The position numbers and the translations under genes were made by a program. Of a stretch of DNA of 64,000 bases, positions 11,301-47,489 are shown piece by piece. Under the pieces are notes generated by a model that saw only the letters and a program-made list of their open reading frames with translations, had not been told where the DNA came from and did not search any database. Positions within the stretch are counted from its first letter, which is position 1, and each line of letters opens with the position of its first letter. Source of the DNA: Paragorgia papillata (lineage: Eukaryota; Cnidaria; Anthozoa; Scleralcyonacea; Coralliidae); NCBI GenBank assembly GCA_035771165.1, contig JAWNZC010000013.1:2384501-2448500 (forward strand). The letters are read 5' to 3'.

Positions 11301-13054
11301 GCAATCACGTTTGGGTGAAACGCAATCGTGTTTGGGTGAGCTGCGATCGTGTTTGGGTGAAACGCAATCACGTTTGGGTGAAACGCAATCGTGTTTGGGT
11401 GAGCTGCAATCGTGTTTGGGTGAAACGTAATCGTGTTTGGGTGAAACGCAATCACGTTTGGGTGAGCTGCAATCGTGTTTGGGTGAGCTGCAATCGTGTT
11501 TGGGTAAGCTGCGATCGTGTTTGGGTGAAACGCAATCGTGTTTTTGGGTGAGCTGCGATCGTGTTTGGGTGAAACGAAATCGTGTTTGGGTGAGCTGCGA
11601 TCGTGTTTGGGTGAAACGCAATCGTGTTTGGGTGAAACGCAATCGTGTTTGGGTGAAACGCAATCGTGTTTGGGTGAGATCCAATCACGTTTGGGTGAGA
11701 TCCAATCACGTTTGGGTGAGATCCAATCACGTTTGGGTGAAACGCAACCATGATGGTTATAGATACAAAGAAACCAATTGATGTTTGAAGAGAAAATAGA
11801 GATGGCATAGTGCACCAGTAATAATTATCAATGATTGTGAGAAATGTTTATCAGTGATAATATACTATAATACCTCGAGTTCATAGGAATTCTTGCATTC
11901 CAGTCTGTAAAACTGCCAGACAAGAAGACTTCGTTACCACCATTCTCCCATCTAAAGACAGTCGGTATAGTTCTTGTGAGCTCCTCATCTGTACTGTAGT
12001 CATCGAGATCATCACCAGATCCCAGATCATCACCAGATCCCAGATCCAAATCAGCAATGCCACTTTCAATCAGTTCAGGAATGTCTTTCACAGCAGGAAT
12101 ACCATTTTCATTCAGTCTCTCTGTATAGCAAATTAATGTCCACATAATGTTATTAACCTACTATACCATGCACCTGCAGTAAAGCCGAATCAAACTCCCA
12201 GTCAATGGGCCACAAATGTCCCCAACACTGTAATTATCCCTAAATATATTACAGCACAATCCATTGACCCACAAGTACAGGATATTGTAGTAATTTAACT
12301 AATTAATGCCTTGTTAGCACAAAACAGTGCACAGGGCATTTGTTAGAACATCCTGACAAAGGTTTAGCGAGATTACATTAAGAACTTTTTCGATACATTA
12401 TTTATAAGACTTTCCAGTGAGTTCAGAAATACTGTACCAAAAATACCCTGAATCATTAAGCCCAAACTACATGCACCCACGTACACAAACCTGACCAACT
12501 GAACTGGAACACTAACTCTGAAGCAGAAATTGAAGTCAGTTACATTACATCGCTTTCAGTTCACAGTTACAAACTGTTCCCTACACAATCAAAAGGTGAT
12601 ACACAAAAATCCTGACTTCACTTTTGAAGCCTGTTAATGACTGAAGTTTAAAGTTAGTGTTCAAACGACAAAATACTGTAGGAAGAGTATATACATGTAT
12701 ATATATATATATAAAATACAAACGCTTGCTAATAACAACCTCATTGTTACCTGCTAACAGCTGTTCCACCCCCACATGAAAGTGTTTACCGCCTTAAAAA
12801 TGGTCTACTAGTCTAACAATCTTAAATTCTATTTAATATATGTAAAGTCGAGTATTGGGACTCTTTATAAATTGAGCTGTTTAACCTTTGCCCCAAGCTC
12901 AAACAAAGTTTCAAAACATCTCACCCGTGGACATTTCAGGGACCGTTGCTTGCTTTTCAAACACTTTCTGTCCAGTTTCAAATACCAGACGCAAATTATC
13001 AGACGTGCCCACAACGCTGGGCTGTCTGTTGCCCGTTGAAGTCATTTGACCCAT
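8378..13054 (-). CDS. PRKAB1: AMP-activated protein kinase beta subunit, five exons
   Basis: The exons (minus strand) are 13054-12925, 12120-11874, 10461-10368, 9478-9140 and 8461-8378. They join to 894 nt, 297 aa, and every junction keeps frame. The protein is the scaffold of the AMPK heterotrimer. The start MGQMTS fits an N-myristoylation signal, as in known beta subunits. A variable acidic linker (residues 44-95) contains a duplicated GSGDDL. The CBM48 glycogen-binding domain covers about residues 96-180, with W117 and W151 matching the two glycogen-contacting tryptophans and S126 matching the Ser108 autophosphorylation site of mammalian beta-1. The C-terminal alpha/gamma-binding domain includes PPALPPHLL and HLYALSIK, and the last exon reads KYITTLLYRPIVQ. 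Known paralogues are PRKAB1 and PRKAB2; a pre-duplication animal would have one gene, so the symbol is nominal. A four-codon upstream ORF ends next to the start codon. Confidence 0.95.
9503..9752. mobile_element. MITE in AMPK beta intron 3, close to the 3' splice site
   Basis: The ends GGTTCCGTTCACA...ACCAG on the left and the complementary CCGGTAGTGTGAACGGGGC on the right make imperfect TIRs around a body rich in GTGCCGGCACGAAA. The element ends 24 nt from the acceptor of exon 4 (exon begins at 9478 on the minus strand). Confidence 0.6.
10086..10277. repeat. Nested palindromes in AMPK beta intron 3
   Basis: The left arm TTATGTGCATCTTAATGAGCC meets its complement GGCTCATTAAGATGCACATAA at 10255-10277. 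Within it are an inner pair around CTGGCCTCGTT/AACGAGGCCAG and another around GCCTGCGTGCAG...CACCTGAATTTAAT. The nested arms suggest an insertion inside an older foldback. Confidence 0.65.
10493..11755. repeat. 21-bp minisatellite (about 60 units) in AMPK beta intron 2
   Basis: The unit CGTGTTTGGGTGAAACGCAA-T and variants (GAGCTGCGAT, GAGATCCAAT, CACG for CGTG) repeat without interruption for 1.26 kb. Blocks starting near 10870 and 11206 are nearly identical, giving a 336-bp (16-unit) higher-order repeat. Because 21 is a multiple of three and the unit lacks stops in most frames, it creates large spurious ORFs on both strands (up to 440 aa). It starts 31 nt from the acceptor of exon 3. Confidence 0.95.
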
Positions 13055-13178
13055 CCTTATTTCGATCTCATGGAGGAGATAAATCGACACTATCCAAGAT
13101 GTCTCTGTCGGAAACACGGACGACTTGAGTACTGAAGACGAAAGAATGTATCAGCATTTGAATGGGTTGTATTTGATA

Positions 13179-13326
13179 CAGTAAAAACCCGCTAACAAGA
13201 ACGTACATTTTACCAAATCAGCCTGGGAAAGGTTCTTATGTTCTTATATATTCTTATATAAATAAATTCTTAATTTCAGCCGAAGGTTCTTAACAGTGGT
13301 AGGTTCTTGTTAGCGGGTTTTTACTG
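13179..13326. mobile_element. Tigger/pogo-like MITE with TA duplication
   Basis: The ends are TA-CAGTAAAAACCCGCTAAC and GTTAGCGGGTTTTTACTG-TA. The element is 148 bp and lies just upstream of the AMPK beta start on the minus strand. TA targets and CAGT... ends are typical of the Tc1/mariner-pogo group. Confidence 0.8.
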
Positions 13327-13763
13327 TATTGTTTATGACAAGTTTTAATATAGGTGTCTAAATTAAATGTGTCTTCACTTACCAGTTTAATAATATAAAC
13401 AGTAATCGATCGATTAATCTGTGTTTCTTCTTCTTAAATGTGAAACTAAATAGGATTTCCCTGAACTAGAGATAAGTATAGGGAAGAGGTGACAGTGAAA
13501 CACCTCTTCAATATCGGAGTTTCGAATCCAAAACAAAAGTAAAAGTTTATAATTTATATCCGTTCGTGGAAATTGTGCCATATAATGTACACGCGAGTCC
13601 AAAGTACATCCGCGCCCACGATACACAAACAATAGCTAGTCAGCAGCTGACGCCTGTCATTATACATATTGCGGTTAATTTGCGCAGGGAAGAGCAGATT
13701 CTGTGGCAGGGAGCATCTTTTATGCTTTGAAATTGGTATAATGTATTGCATTTTTTTCTCTTA

Positions 13764-14534
13764 CAGTCAAACCGGATGTTCTCTTGCGCGCAACATTGCA
13801 ATATATTGACGAACAACATTGCAATTTTCATTGGCTATTTGCCCGACTCAATTTGCAATCATCATTCACAAGTTGACAGTTACTTCGTGTTGACGCTGGA
13901 ATCGCTAAAATTTCGGGCTGCGAGCAGGCTAGAATCGCTGCGGACGTTTATTCTCAAACCGCTTTGAAGAATATTCCAAGTTTTAATACAATACCTGCAA
14001 GGAACTGCAAGAAAGCTTTTTTGTTGCCGATTAAACCGTGCGGCTATTCCGTTACTCAGTGAAGGCTGTGAAGCACGTCCAAACTCCAAAATGATCAAAT
14101 AATTTTAGCTTTGAATGAATTGAGTCCGGGTGTTACATAAATATCGATACAGAGGAACATTTACAGTTACCTAAAGCGTTCGAAATTCGGTTTCTTGTAG
14201 ATCGGAAGCAATTTACAAGCGAGTGCAGTTGTTATTAAAAAGGTTGTAGGAAGCGACGGAATAACCACGGTTTACTCGCTGAAGTCGTAGTTCTTTGTCA
14301 GGTAATCAACAAAAAAGCTTTCTTGCAGTTTCCTGCAGATATTGTATTAAACCTTGGAACATTCTTCAAAGCGATTTGCGAATAAACGTCCGTAGCGATT
14401 CCAGCGTCAACACGAAATAACTGTCAACTTGTGAATGATGATTGCAAATTGAGTCGGGCAAATAGCCAATGAAAATTGCAATGTTGTTCGTCAATATTGC
14501 AATGTTGAGCGCAAGAGAACATCGGGTTTGACTG
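13764..14534. mobile_element. 771-bp foldback MITE, Tigger-like ends
   Basis: It begins TA-CAGTCAAACCGGATGTTCT and ends CATCGGGTTTGACTG-TA. The arms pair over roughly 260 bp (for example TGCCCGACTCAATTTGCAAT against ATTGCAAATTGAGTCGGGCA). There is no transposase ORF. It occupies most of the space between AMPK beta and the DPY19-like gene. Confidence 0.85.
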
Positions 14535-14682
14535 TAACAAAATATTCTTACTATTATTTTTAAGATTTACAATTGAAATAAATTATAAATAAAAATATGA
14601 AAATTGGGACACGACAATCAAGCGTGAACAAAACTAGCCGCATTAATTTTTCCAAACCCGAAAGTTGAAAACTGGAGGAAGA

Positions 14683-14922
14683 TACTACACAAATCAGCAG
14701 AGCGAGACATGGATGATTTTTATCACTTCCGAAGTGTCAGTTTTATTAACCGCGGATCAATATTAAAGCAATCACGAGGTACCACGTGATAAACATAGCT
14801 ATCACGTGGTACATAAGAATACACCTCGTGACTGCTTTAATATTGATCCTCGGTTAACGAAACTGTCGCTTCGGAAGCGATGAAAACATCGTCTATGTCT
14901 CGCTCTACTGATTTGAGTAGTA
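14683..14922. mobile_element. Foldback MITE, TACTACTC family, copy 2
   Basis: The ends TACTACACAAATCAGCAGAG and CTCTACTGATTTGAGTAGTA and the inner arms around CACGTGATA match the copy at 7203. It lies about 110 bp beyond the stop codon of the DPY19-like gene and contains TTTATT (AATAAA on the minus strand, about 14737), the nearest poly(A)-type signal downstream of that gene. Confidence 0.75.
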
Positions 14923-15030
14923 GTCAGATCCAAATATGAAAACCGGAAGTAGACTGCGTTTCCGGGGACACAAACTCGTGCTCGCGTTTGATTTTAGAGA
15001 ACCAAGGTTTACGACGATTTTTTCGACGCA

Positions 15031-27962
<12,932 letters not shown>

Positions 27963-28375
27963 TATTTTAAATCACGGCCAAAACTCGCCAAAGAAAATAA
28001 TATAAAAAGACACAACATCGAAGAGGAATCACCATTTTCAGCGAGTGTTGTTTACGTCCAGTCTGGGAACTAGTGAAATGGACCAATCAGAGACGCTCCC
28101 GTGTCGCGCAGCGATGCGTCTTGTTTTCAGAAGTCTGAATTTTGGGCACCCGCAAAGAACGCCTGCGAAGGAGGCTACTGCAAGACAAAACAACGCGGAT
28201 TTAATTAGCTTTGGTTTCAAGCAAATTGAGAAAGAATAAGCCCAATATGGCAAAATATTTAAGTTGAAAATTCTATTTTTTTTATATCGAACAAATAATC
28301 GTGCAATTGACAAGTAAATATACCTTGTACACCTGTCCAAAGGTTGCTGCCCAATATGTAGTTGTCCTACTTCGC

Positions 28376-28820
28376 AATTCAGCCACTGGTGGCTATAATG
28401 AACGTTAACTGGCCCCTATAATGAGCTGTGATTTTATGTTGAATCGTACCTTGCACCGTGCACATCCTTTGTTTTAAGTTTATTAATATTTAAATAGCAC
28501 GGTTGAGTGATTGAACTGAAACGTTGCTATTGGACAATTCGTTCCATATACTAAAATACAATGTGCTCAGTGACCGTGCACCGTGCACAAAAACGCATAA
28601 AGGCGAACAAAAAGATAGGCCAAAGACTTTCGCTGAGTTTCCAGACCATATCTCGATTGACTATGCTCAGACCGACGTTTTAAATTACGAAATACTGACG
28701 TTTCGAGCGGAGCCCTCTCAAAACATTACTAACTTTACGTTACGTTACTTTAATTAAACCTCGCCAGTTTACCACATTTCCACCTTGCTCTATCGAAAAC
28801 ACTGCCTATGCGCAGTACTC
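28376..28820. repeat. Dispersed repeat with GTGCACCGTGCAC core plus GAAACGTC element
   Basis: GTGACCGTGCACCGTGCAC and CAGACCATATCTCGATTGAC recur at 32941 and 39421, and reversed at 37400, 54674 and 57003. From 28675 a fragment of the GAAACGTCAG repeat follows (reversed), with its companion AAACACTGCCTATGCGCAG. No coding potential is seen. This is upstream of the DPY19-like gene. Confidence 0.6.
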
Positions 28821-28870
28821 TACTTTTTACAAAGTTGAAGACTGTTTTTTACCACGCTTTCTTGGATAAT

Positions 28871-29300
28871 TTAAAGTGCCTATGAAACGAAAATTAAGTT
28901 TGTCTTATTCGAACACTTAAAATTATAGGGTAACATCGGCTTTTGCAGTTTTTCGTGTCCTTGCTTCGTTCTTGAGATATTTCAGTTTGTTTGATGTAAA
29001 TGTTGCATGTTGCGACGTCAAACGTGCATAATGAGTTATCGGAAAACCGGAGTTCTATCTTTTTGCTATTGTCAAATATAATCACTTGAAAATCTACCTG
29101 TTTAGTGTTCTGGGCGAAACACACGCACATGCTTCCCTCGAATTATTTTGGTTTCATAATAGCAAAGATATATAACTTTTTTCCAACAACTCATTATGCA
29201 CATGTGACGTTAAAATGTTTAATTTGCATATCAAATAAACTGAAATATCTCAAGAACGAAGCAAGGAAACGAAAAACTTTTCATTTCATATGCACTTTAA
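28871..29300. mobile_element. Long-TIR MITE, TTAA family, copy C
   Basis: It runs from TTAA-AGTGCCTATGAAACG to CATTTCATATGCACT-TTAA. The arms share GTGCATAATGAGTTATC with copies A and B. Confidence 0.78.
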
Positions 29301-31089
29301 GAAGAACATTTTGAAGCTCACACTTCAAGAATGAAGAATCAGTTAAGAGATATTTATTAAGATCTAACGTTTCGTTGTATTACGTACAACATCTTCAGAG
29401 ACTAAATTACAATCACAGTAAAACTATGCCACTGCTTCGTGTTTTATGCTGGGCTCTTATATTCATCAATAGATTACGCTTTCCGCCTGGTCAATCTATA
29501 GCAAATAATCAGTTAAGAGCATCGAGCCTCAATATAATTTTACTGGTTCTTGTAAAACATGCATTACAGGACACCATACTCTAATCTAAAGGCAGAGATC
29601 TAACGGAATCCTTATGACACTGCATGTCGGACGTCATGTTGGTCAACATCAGCCTGTTTGACAACTTTCCAAGTTGATAAACTTTATCTATTCAATTTAT
29701 CTGCGCACCAAAGATTCGGTTTTACGAGATAAAATCACTAAAATTGATTTTAGTCTGATTGCCCGGCGAGATTTCCTGATTCACTGGAAGAATAAAACCG
29801 CCTGGAGTTAATTTGTCACGCTTCTTAAACTTAACTCAAAGTTTGGCAAAGCAAATACTAATTTCCTAAACTTAGACAGTTTTATCTCTTTTGCTATAGC
29901 ATGGAAAGATAGAGGATTATAATCGTATGGACATATAGCCAGGAATAACATATGAACTCTATTAATGTAACGATTACTGTCGATTAGAGCCAGCTTAGAC
30001 TAGAAAAGTAGGACTAGAAAAAACTGCCAGATGGCAGTTGAGAGTCAAGATAACGAAATAGTCATTTCTTGAGCCAAATCCTTGTCAAAGTTTGAACTAT
30101 CAAGTGCATGTATGATTGAAAGTATAAATGGTTTGAAGCTATCGGAATAATATTAATACGGTGCATGTTTGTAAAAGTTGATCGTCTAGGTTAGTGTAAT
30201 TTTATAATAAGAAAGACTGTTAGTGGTGACTGCATGAGATTAATGACCGCCGCTGAGACCGTCAAACGTCAGCCACTACCACCACAACTATACCGAACAG
30301 TCTTTCTCAAGACTATACACTATTAAACCTTTTAGATGATCAACATAAGTCAATCACAGTCAAACATGTACTAAGTCTAAGTCTACGATATCGTGCGAGT
30401 TTAAACGTCTTTAAAGCATCACTCTTCTCTTATATTACTCCGGAATAATAGTATTTGAAATAGAGACGCGCTCTTTTCAATTCCTGGTAGCGAAAATTGA
30501 AGAGGAGGAATTTCACACAGCGGAGGTGTTATATAGTATTTATGTATATATACAAATACGTTGCATGCGTGTCAGCCTTATGACAGGAAATGGGGACCTC
30601 GTATAAATATATCGGCATATGCCACAATATGATAAGAACAGGCGCATGTCTTATCACTATAGATCAACAGATTTAATTTGCCAGAGACTGGCACGAAAAA
30701 AAGCCAGGAGAGACTACAGGTGATTTTTCAGTAAACCTCATAGTTTGGTTAAATTGGTATTTTAAGTTTGATTTAGTGAGAGCCCTGGGGAAGATATATG
30801 TATTTCGAGTTTGCAGGTTTATTATTTAAAATAATATATTTTAAAACCTCTTTAAATAAAGATTATATATATCTGTGAAGCATCATAATGACGGAAATTT
30901 AATTAAGACTCACTTGTGGTTAGCGTCAATCTGCCTGATAAACTAAATCCAATCTAACGACTACCGGTAATTTAGCTAACACTATACTCCTCTGCGGCTC
31001 TGCCAAGAGCAATAATTAAACCATACACAGTTTTGAACATACCAACCTCGCCCCTAATTAAAATGGCGTTCATCCCGCGCAGTGTATTG
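29301..31089. other. Intergenic, no gene recognised
   Basis: The stretch is AT-rich with short repeats only. A weak inverted pair brackets 30209-30310 (AGAAAGACTGTTAGTGGTG on the left, CCGAACAGTCTTTCT on the right). None of the short ORFs has recognisable domains or splice context. Confidence 0.5.
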
Positions 31090-31094
31090 CTGGC

Positions 31095-31430
<336 letters not shown>

Positions 31431-31439
31431 AGTCTGTAT

Positions 31440-33594
31440 TCGTTTATTCACCAATGGGTGTGCTGGAACTGTTGTAAATAGTTGTCGTTCATTGGTCTAG
31501 GTTGTTGAATGCATTATTTCAACCTCAATTATTTCAATCAATCGAGTATACCTGGCCGCATAGACGCATAACCCACGGCGGAGAGGGGACTCCCTGAAGT
31601 TCAGAACAGACGGAATTGAATATTTTTGTCGCCGTGTTTCGGTCTAGACAAAATATGCCAAAACTGACCGACCAAACTAGAAGAAAGCCGAAAGAATATA
31701 CCGTATGTCAGACTAAATAACGAGTGGAGTTCGGTAAAATAACAGTCATTGATATATGTGAGTAGCCCCCCCAAGCAATCACCTCACAAACAGGTCTGTA
31801 GTTCACAATATTTCAAACTATTTCCTTCTCATTGATCTATTTCATAGAACAATGCCAACTGCAGCCGTCTCAAGAGGCTTTGAGATTTAAATAGTTATTT
31901 CTGTTAGGTATTGCTAACTATAACTTAATTAGTATACCTTCAAGTTCTTAGTGTCTAGTGTCTAGATACTGTGCCGTTTCCTGGGAGTCATATACGTCCT
32001 CGATATAAGAGTAATTTGTTTCCAATTAAATATCAACTGACAAAGTTGTTACGTCAAAGTTGTTACAGCAAATAAAATATATCTTCGATATATATAAAAT
32101 ACTGTTTCTAAAGAAGCTATACTGTGACTCCGATCCCAGAGAACATATATACATATTGAGAGAGAGAAAGACTGAGAGAGAGTTAGAGTTAGAATTGGAG
32201 TTAGAGTTGGAGTTGGAGTTGGAGTTAGAATATTAAAGGGAATATGTTATATGTTGACTTTGGCGGCCGGCAAACTGAAATAGTTTCAGATTTTTAGACC
32301 ATCCGATATATGTTTACGTAGACCAAAATAACATATTTATTTACCGGATTGTCATATTTTGAATATTTTGTACCGATATTCTCTCGATTTTGACAAATAA
32401 AATTTTGTGACTATCGCACGGCTATAAATAATTCACATACAGTCTACCATCGTCATAAACTCGAGTGATCTGTTGGCAAATTTATATGAAGCGTCTACAT
32501 GTACTTGAAATATTGGCCTCGCAGGATGTTGCACTTCGTTGCAATTCCTGGCACTTCGTTGCGTCTTCCTTTTGGATATTGAAAGTCTGAGTGTGGCTCG
32601 TGAGAATGTCAACTGTCATGATTGGAACGGTATAATCGTTAGAAAGGATACTTCAAAATAAGGTTTTCGAGAGCTTGAGCCGAGGAGTACTATAATTTCT
32701 TGATATCTTCGAAACTGTCCACGATCGGACTACTGCATGATAAATGATATTTCAAAAGTCTTGTTCGTGAAGTAATTTCACTATCTAATTTCAAGAGCCG
32801 ATCTATAAGATTATTACAATGCAATAATTTATGTCATTGCAACCAATCCCAACATTATCTGGGTCACCGGCCCTAACCTCCAAACCGCTAGTCAGCAACC
32901 GAGTTTATACCGCTTGTTTATACCACTATAGTTTATACCCGGTTGACTGATTGAACTGAAACGTTGCTATTGGATAATTCGTTCATTATCCTAAAATACA
33001 ATGGGTTCAGTGACCGTACACCGTGCACAAAACTGCATAAAAGTGAACAAAAAGATACTTTAGCTGAGTTTCCAGACCATATTTTGAATGACTATGACTC
33101 ATTGACTCAGTATAGTGCATGTGATTCAGGTTTTGAACGTAGGTTGAGTTTGATACATACTGCTGTGTGCAAGTATGATAAATATAGGTTAGTTACCGAA
33201 CCCGAGGTAACTACGTCAGCGATAACCAAGGTTGCCTAAGAAAACTGAGATACTGAGTTCGTTATCACAGAGTTTGCCTAAAAAACACTTCGGTCGTGAT
33301 GATAAATCCCTTATCACATTCGTGACCATTGATTAAAGCTTATTTTCCCAACCACGCACAAATCAAGTTAATTGCCCCGTTAATTGCCCCGGGCTAATAT
33401 ATATTAGCCTGGGGCAATTAACTTGATTTATGCGTGGTATATATTAGCCTGGGGAAATTAACTTGATTTATGCGTGGTTGGAAGTAACTAATATAAATAA
33501 ACAACCGCGGTACATCAAAGAGAACCGAGGTGATCGTGAACTAATATATGTTAATGTCGTAAGGCATGGTGCTAAGAGAAGAGATAGATATGTT
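31440..33594. other. Intergenic, simple repeats only
   Basis: It holds a short GA/GTTGGA run at about 32155-32235, the GTGCACCGTGCAC-type repeat at 32941-33110 and a foldback at 33345-33481 (CCAACCACGCACAAATC...GATTTATGCGTGGTTGG, with a partial tandem duplication of one arm). No gene is recognised. Confidence 0.55.
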
Positions 33595-33725
33595 ACTGAG
33601 CTCAAATATGAGAATTGAATGCAAATGTTCTTTGGAGCTATTTTACTCAGAAAATTTTCCGAGTTCCCAACCGGAACTCGAACCCACAACCTACCATTGA
33701 GCTACTGAAAGTCTGGAACTCAGAT
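33595..33725 (-). repeat. tRNA-derived SINE (GTAGCTC family), deleted head
   Basis: On the minus strand it reads GTAGCTCAATGGTAGGTTGT-GGGTTCGAG, then CTGAGTAAAATAGCTCC. The middle of the tRNA-like head is missing. The 3' body matches the copies at 35310 and 50400. Confidence 0.6.
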
Positions 33726-34264
33726 AATTTTAAACGTATAGGTTGGGATTGATGACATTATATACTGATATGTCCAAGTACGATGAAATTAACCGTTTAA
33801 ATGTTGTTGAGACCGAAAAAGAAGAGATGTAACATGCTAGCTCGGATACGAGCCGATTGATATCAACGAACTCGTACTTAGTCTTCTCACGAAAACCTAA
33901 TTTTCAGTTCCATTTTGCCGTTGTCTGTTCAGTTATAGATGCACAGATGACGTCACAACGTGGTAAGAACAAAAAATGGAATCTATTTGTTTTATACACT
34001 ACAAAAATTTAAAAGGTTTTTATCAAAATTCTTGTCGGATAAAGAAAAAAGCAAGTCAGCTGACGTGATCCATGTGTCTGTCCTCTAATAGATCATGGGC
34101 AATAACCAATGAAAACACGCATAGCAACCAGAGTATTGTATAAAAGTATATGGATCACGAGGTCCGTGACGTCCGTCGCAAAGACTTGGCAACAGAGAAT
34201 CAGTGCTAGTGTAGACACACTATATGCCGAGGGGCAAAGGGGCACTCCCTGAAAAGTGTACAAG

Positions 34265-34450
34265 ATTTTTGAACTTTCAAAACTCCTTGGATTTTCGCAT
34301 TGGATTTTCGGATTTTTAGGGCTGATTTTTTTGCGGATTGTTCCGGATTTTTTTGTGAAAATAATCATGATGGATTTTCCAAGGATTTTATGGATTTTCC
34401 AGGATTCTCACGGATTTTTTGGATTTGCGGATTTTTCGGCAAAGTGTACG
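34265..34450. repeat. Degenerate GGATTTT minisatellite
   Basis: Units such as GGATTTTCG, GGATTTTTTTG and GGATTTTCC recur irregularly over 185 bp. Short Phe/Ile/Asp ORFs here reflect the repeat. Confidence 0.65.
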
Positions 34451-34976
34451 AGATTTTTGAAGTGATATTTGCCCTCGCTATATGCCTTGGAAAACTGATC
34501 ATTCATCGCACTGCGTACGAGCAATCTTGAATCAATCTTTATCATACACTACAGGATCAAAACCCCATTGGGCTAGATATATAATTATATATTTAACATA
34601 TTCCTTCTATAATTATTTAAAAAAAACACTTTCCCCCGATGTTGTAATATTTGACCACTTCCATTTCTGTTCGGATACACTTATTAGTGTCTGGGGACAA
34701 TTTCTGCGCTGTGGCAACTGATCCAAGGCTTTCTTAAACCGATTTCGGTTTCAGAGGCAGTTTTCGGCAATTTTGAAACGCAGAAGATAAACAGGAATGG
34801 AACGTGAGCCCCATTTCCGTGTGTTTATCGATTAGCACCTCCCTTGGTTCAAGAATCTTGTCAAGTTTGATTTAATTAACGTCGACAGCGCTCTAGTATC
34901 AGCTTTCCTGATCAGTTGAGTGTATCTTTGCGACGGGAAAAACGCAACGAGAGACGAGAGAAAGCTTGAGGGTGGA

Positions 34977-45830
<10,854 letters not shown>

Positions 45831-46340
45831 ACTTAATATGAATAATTAACTGGAGCGCTATGGTGGAAATATGGATCCTTTAATTTGATCATTGTTGCGA
45901 CCGCTGACCTTATTCTGCCTAATATTTTCATTAGACAGTGGGGTCTGCCGCGTCAACATTCCGGTCAATGTATAGTTATAAATTAATTCGGAAAAAGATC
46001 AGCGATTGATGCTATGGGTAAAAGGATCCAATTAATAACCACCATCTTGGATCGAGGACTCTATGGGGGATACGCAGTCCAGTTATATATAGGTCAATCT
46101 GTTACACAATATATATAAAAATTTATTGAAAGAAGACTTTGTGAGCGCCATTTTGATTTTTTTTATATATGTTGCGTAAAAGACTGGGTCCCAGTCTTAA
46201 ATTAACCAAGCAATGACTAAATTAATTTTTCTACCAACTAATTGCCGAACCAAGCAACTAATCGCCAATCAATCTAGCTAACTACCTAATCAACTACATA
46301 TATCCAAAATAACTTACTAACTACTCAAATAACTAACTAA
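45831..46340. other. SUEL gene 3' flank
   Basis: It probably includes the 3' UTR. No canonical AATAAA is seen in the first 200 nt, though AATTAAATACC-like A/T stretches occur farther on. Nothing else is recognised. Confidence 0.4.
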
Positions 46341-46615
46341 TCATGAAAAACCTACCCACCCCGTCAACCAACCAACCAACCAACCAATCAATCAACCAAC
46401 CAACCAACCAACCAACCAACCAACCAATCAATCAACCAACCAACCAACCAACCAACCCATGGGTCAGGCATTAACCAATTTCACCTAACCATCTAACTCA
46501 AACCTCTTTAATTTAGACAATACACCATAAATTAAATACCTTTTTACAATTGTAAAATCGGTATAAAAATGTAGATATTAGATATCAAACAATAAAACAG
46601 ACAGACAGACAGACG

Positions 46616-46694
<79 letters not shown>

Positions 46695-46735
46695 GGACGG
46701 GTGGGCGGGCGGTCGGGCGGACGGACAGACAATTA
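46340..46735. repeat. CCAA and ACAG/ACGG tetranucleotide arrays
   Basis: (CCAA)n runs from about 46362 to 46456. (ACAG)n runs from about 46597 to 46690 with ACGG and GGGC variants to 46735. They are separated by about 140 bp of unique sequence. Confidence 0.88.
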
Positions 46736-46952
46736 TACAGTATCATGTTTTTAAATAGTTTTAGCAACTGTGATTTTCACACACTTTGTCTTGTAAAACA
46801 AAAATGTCAGTGCTTTGTTGTGCTTGTCAATAAAAAAAATTGTGTTCTTGGGGATCAATAAATAATCGAAATTCTAAACCTTGCTGTATATGAAGACTTG
46901 TTTGACTCATTCTTGTTCAAGGGTTACCCAGAGGTGAAGAATATCGTCTAGC

Positions 46953-47489
46953 GTTAAGGCTCTTTTCCACTCATCGCAAAAACCAGCTCGCAGCTCGCTG
47001 CGTGCGAGTGTTTGCTTCTAATTAAACACAACTCAAAGTGCTTGTTTTCTCGTTGTGAGTTCTTTTTAATGAGATTCAAGTACACGCGTAAAAACGCACA
47101 ACTTGTTCACTGTTGTCAACAGGCGTGAACAATGTTGTGCTGCTCGCCGTGAACAAGTTGTCAACAAGTTGTTCACTTATCGTTCGAACAACTTGTTCAC
47201 GGATAAATCAACAGTCATGAACAAGTTGTTCCAACAGCACATTTTTATAGCCAACAACGTTGTTCGCACATGATACAACATGTTGTAACAGCATGACGAA
47301 ATAACAACGATGAACAACAATGTTACAACAATGGTGAACATGGTTGATGTATCAACACGTTCTTCGGTTGTTACAACATGCGTGAACAACGGTTGTTGTT
47401 TCATCAAGCTGTAACAACTTTGTTGAAACAATGATGAACAATGTTGTTCATTTATATAGTTTCTGCGATGAGTGGAAAAGTGCCTTTAG
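46953..47489. mobile_element. MITE with an inserted TACACGCG element
   Basis: The outer ends are AAGGCTCTTTTCCACTCATC and GATGAGTGGAAAAGTGCCTTT. Inside, from 47081, lies a TACACGCGTAAAAACGCACAA element packed with AACAAGTTGT/GTTGTTC units, related to 51246-51709. The insertion follows CAAG, as at 4917. Confidence 0.7.

Noticed and set aside
10493..11815. 440-aa ORF and several 70-280 aa ORFs on both strands
   Set aside because: They are translations of the 21-bp minisatellite, open in several frames only because the unit is a multiple of three without stops, and they lie in the AMPK beta intron.
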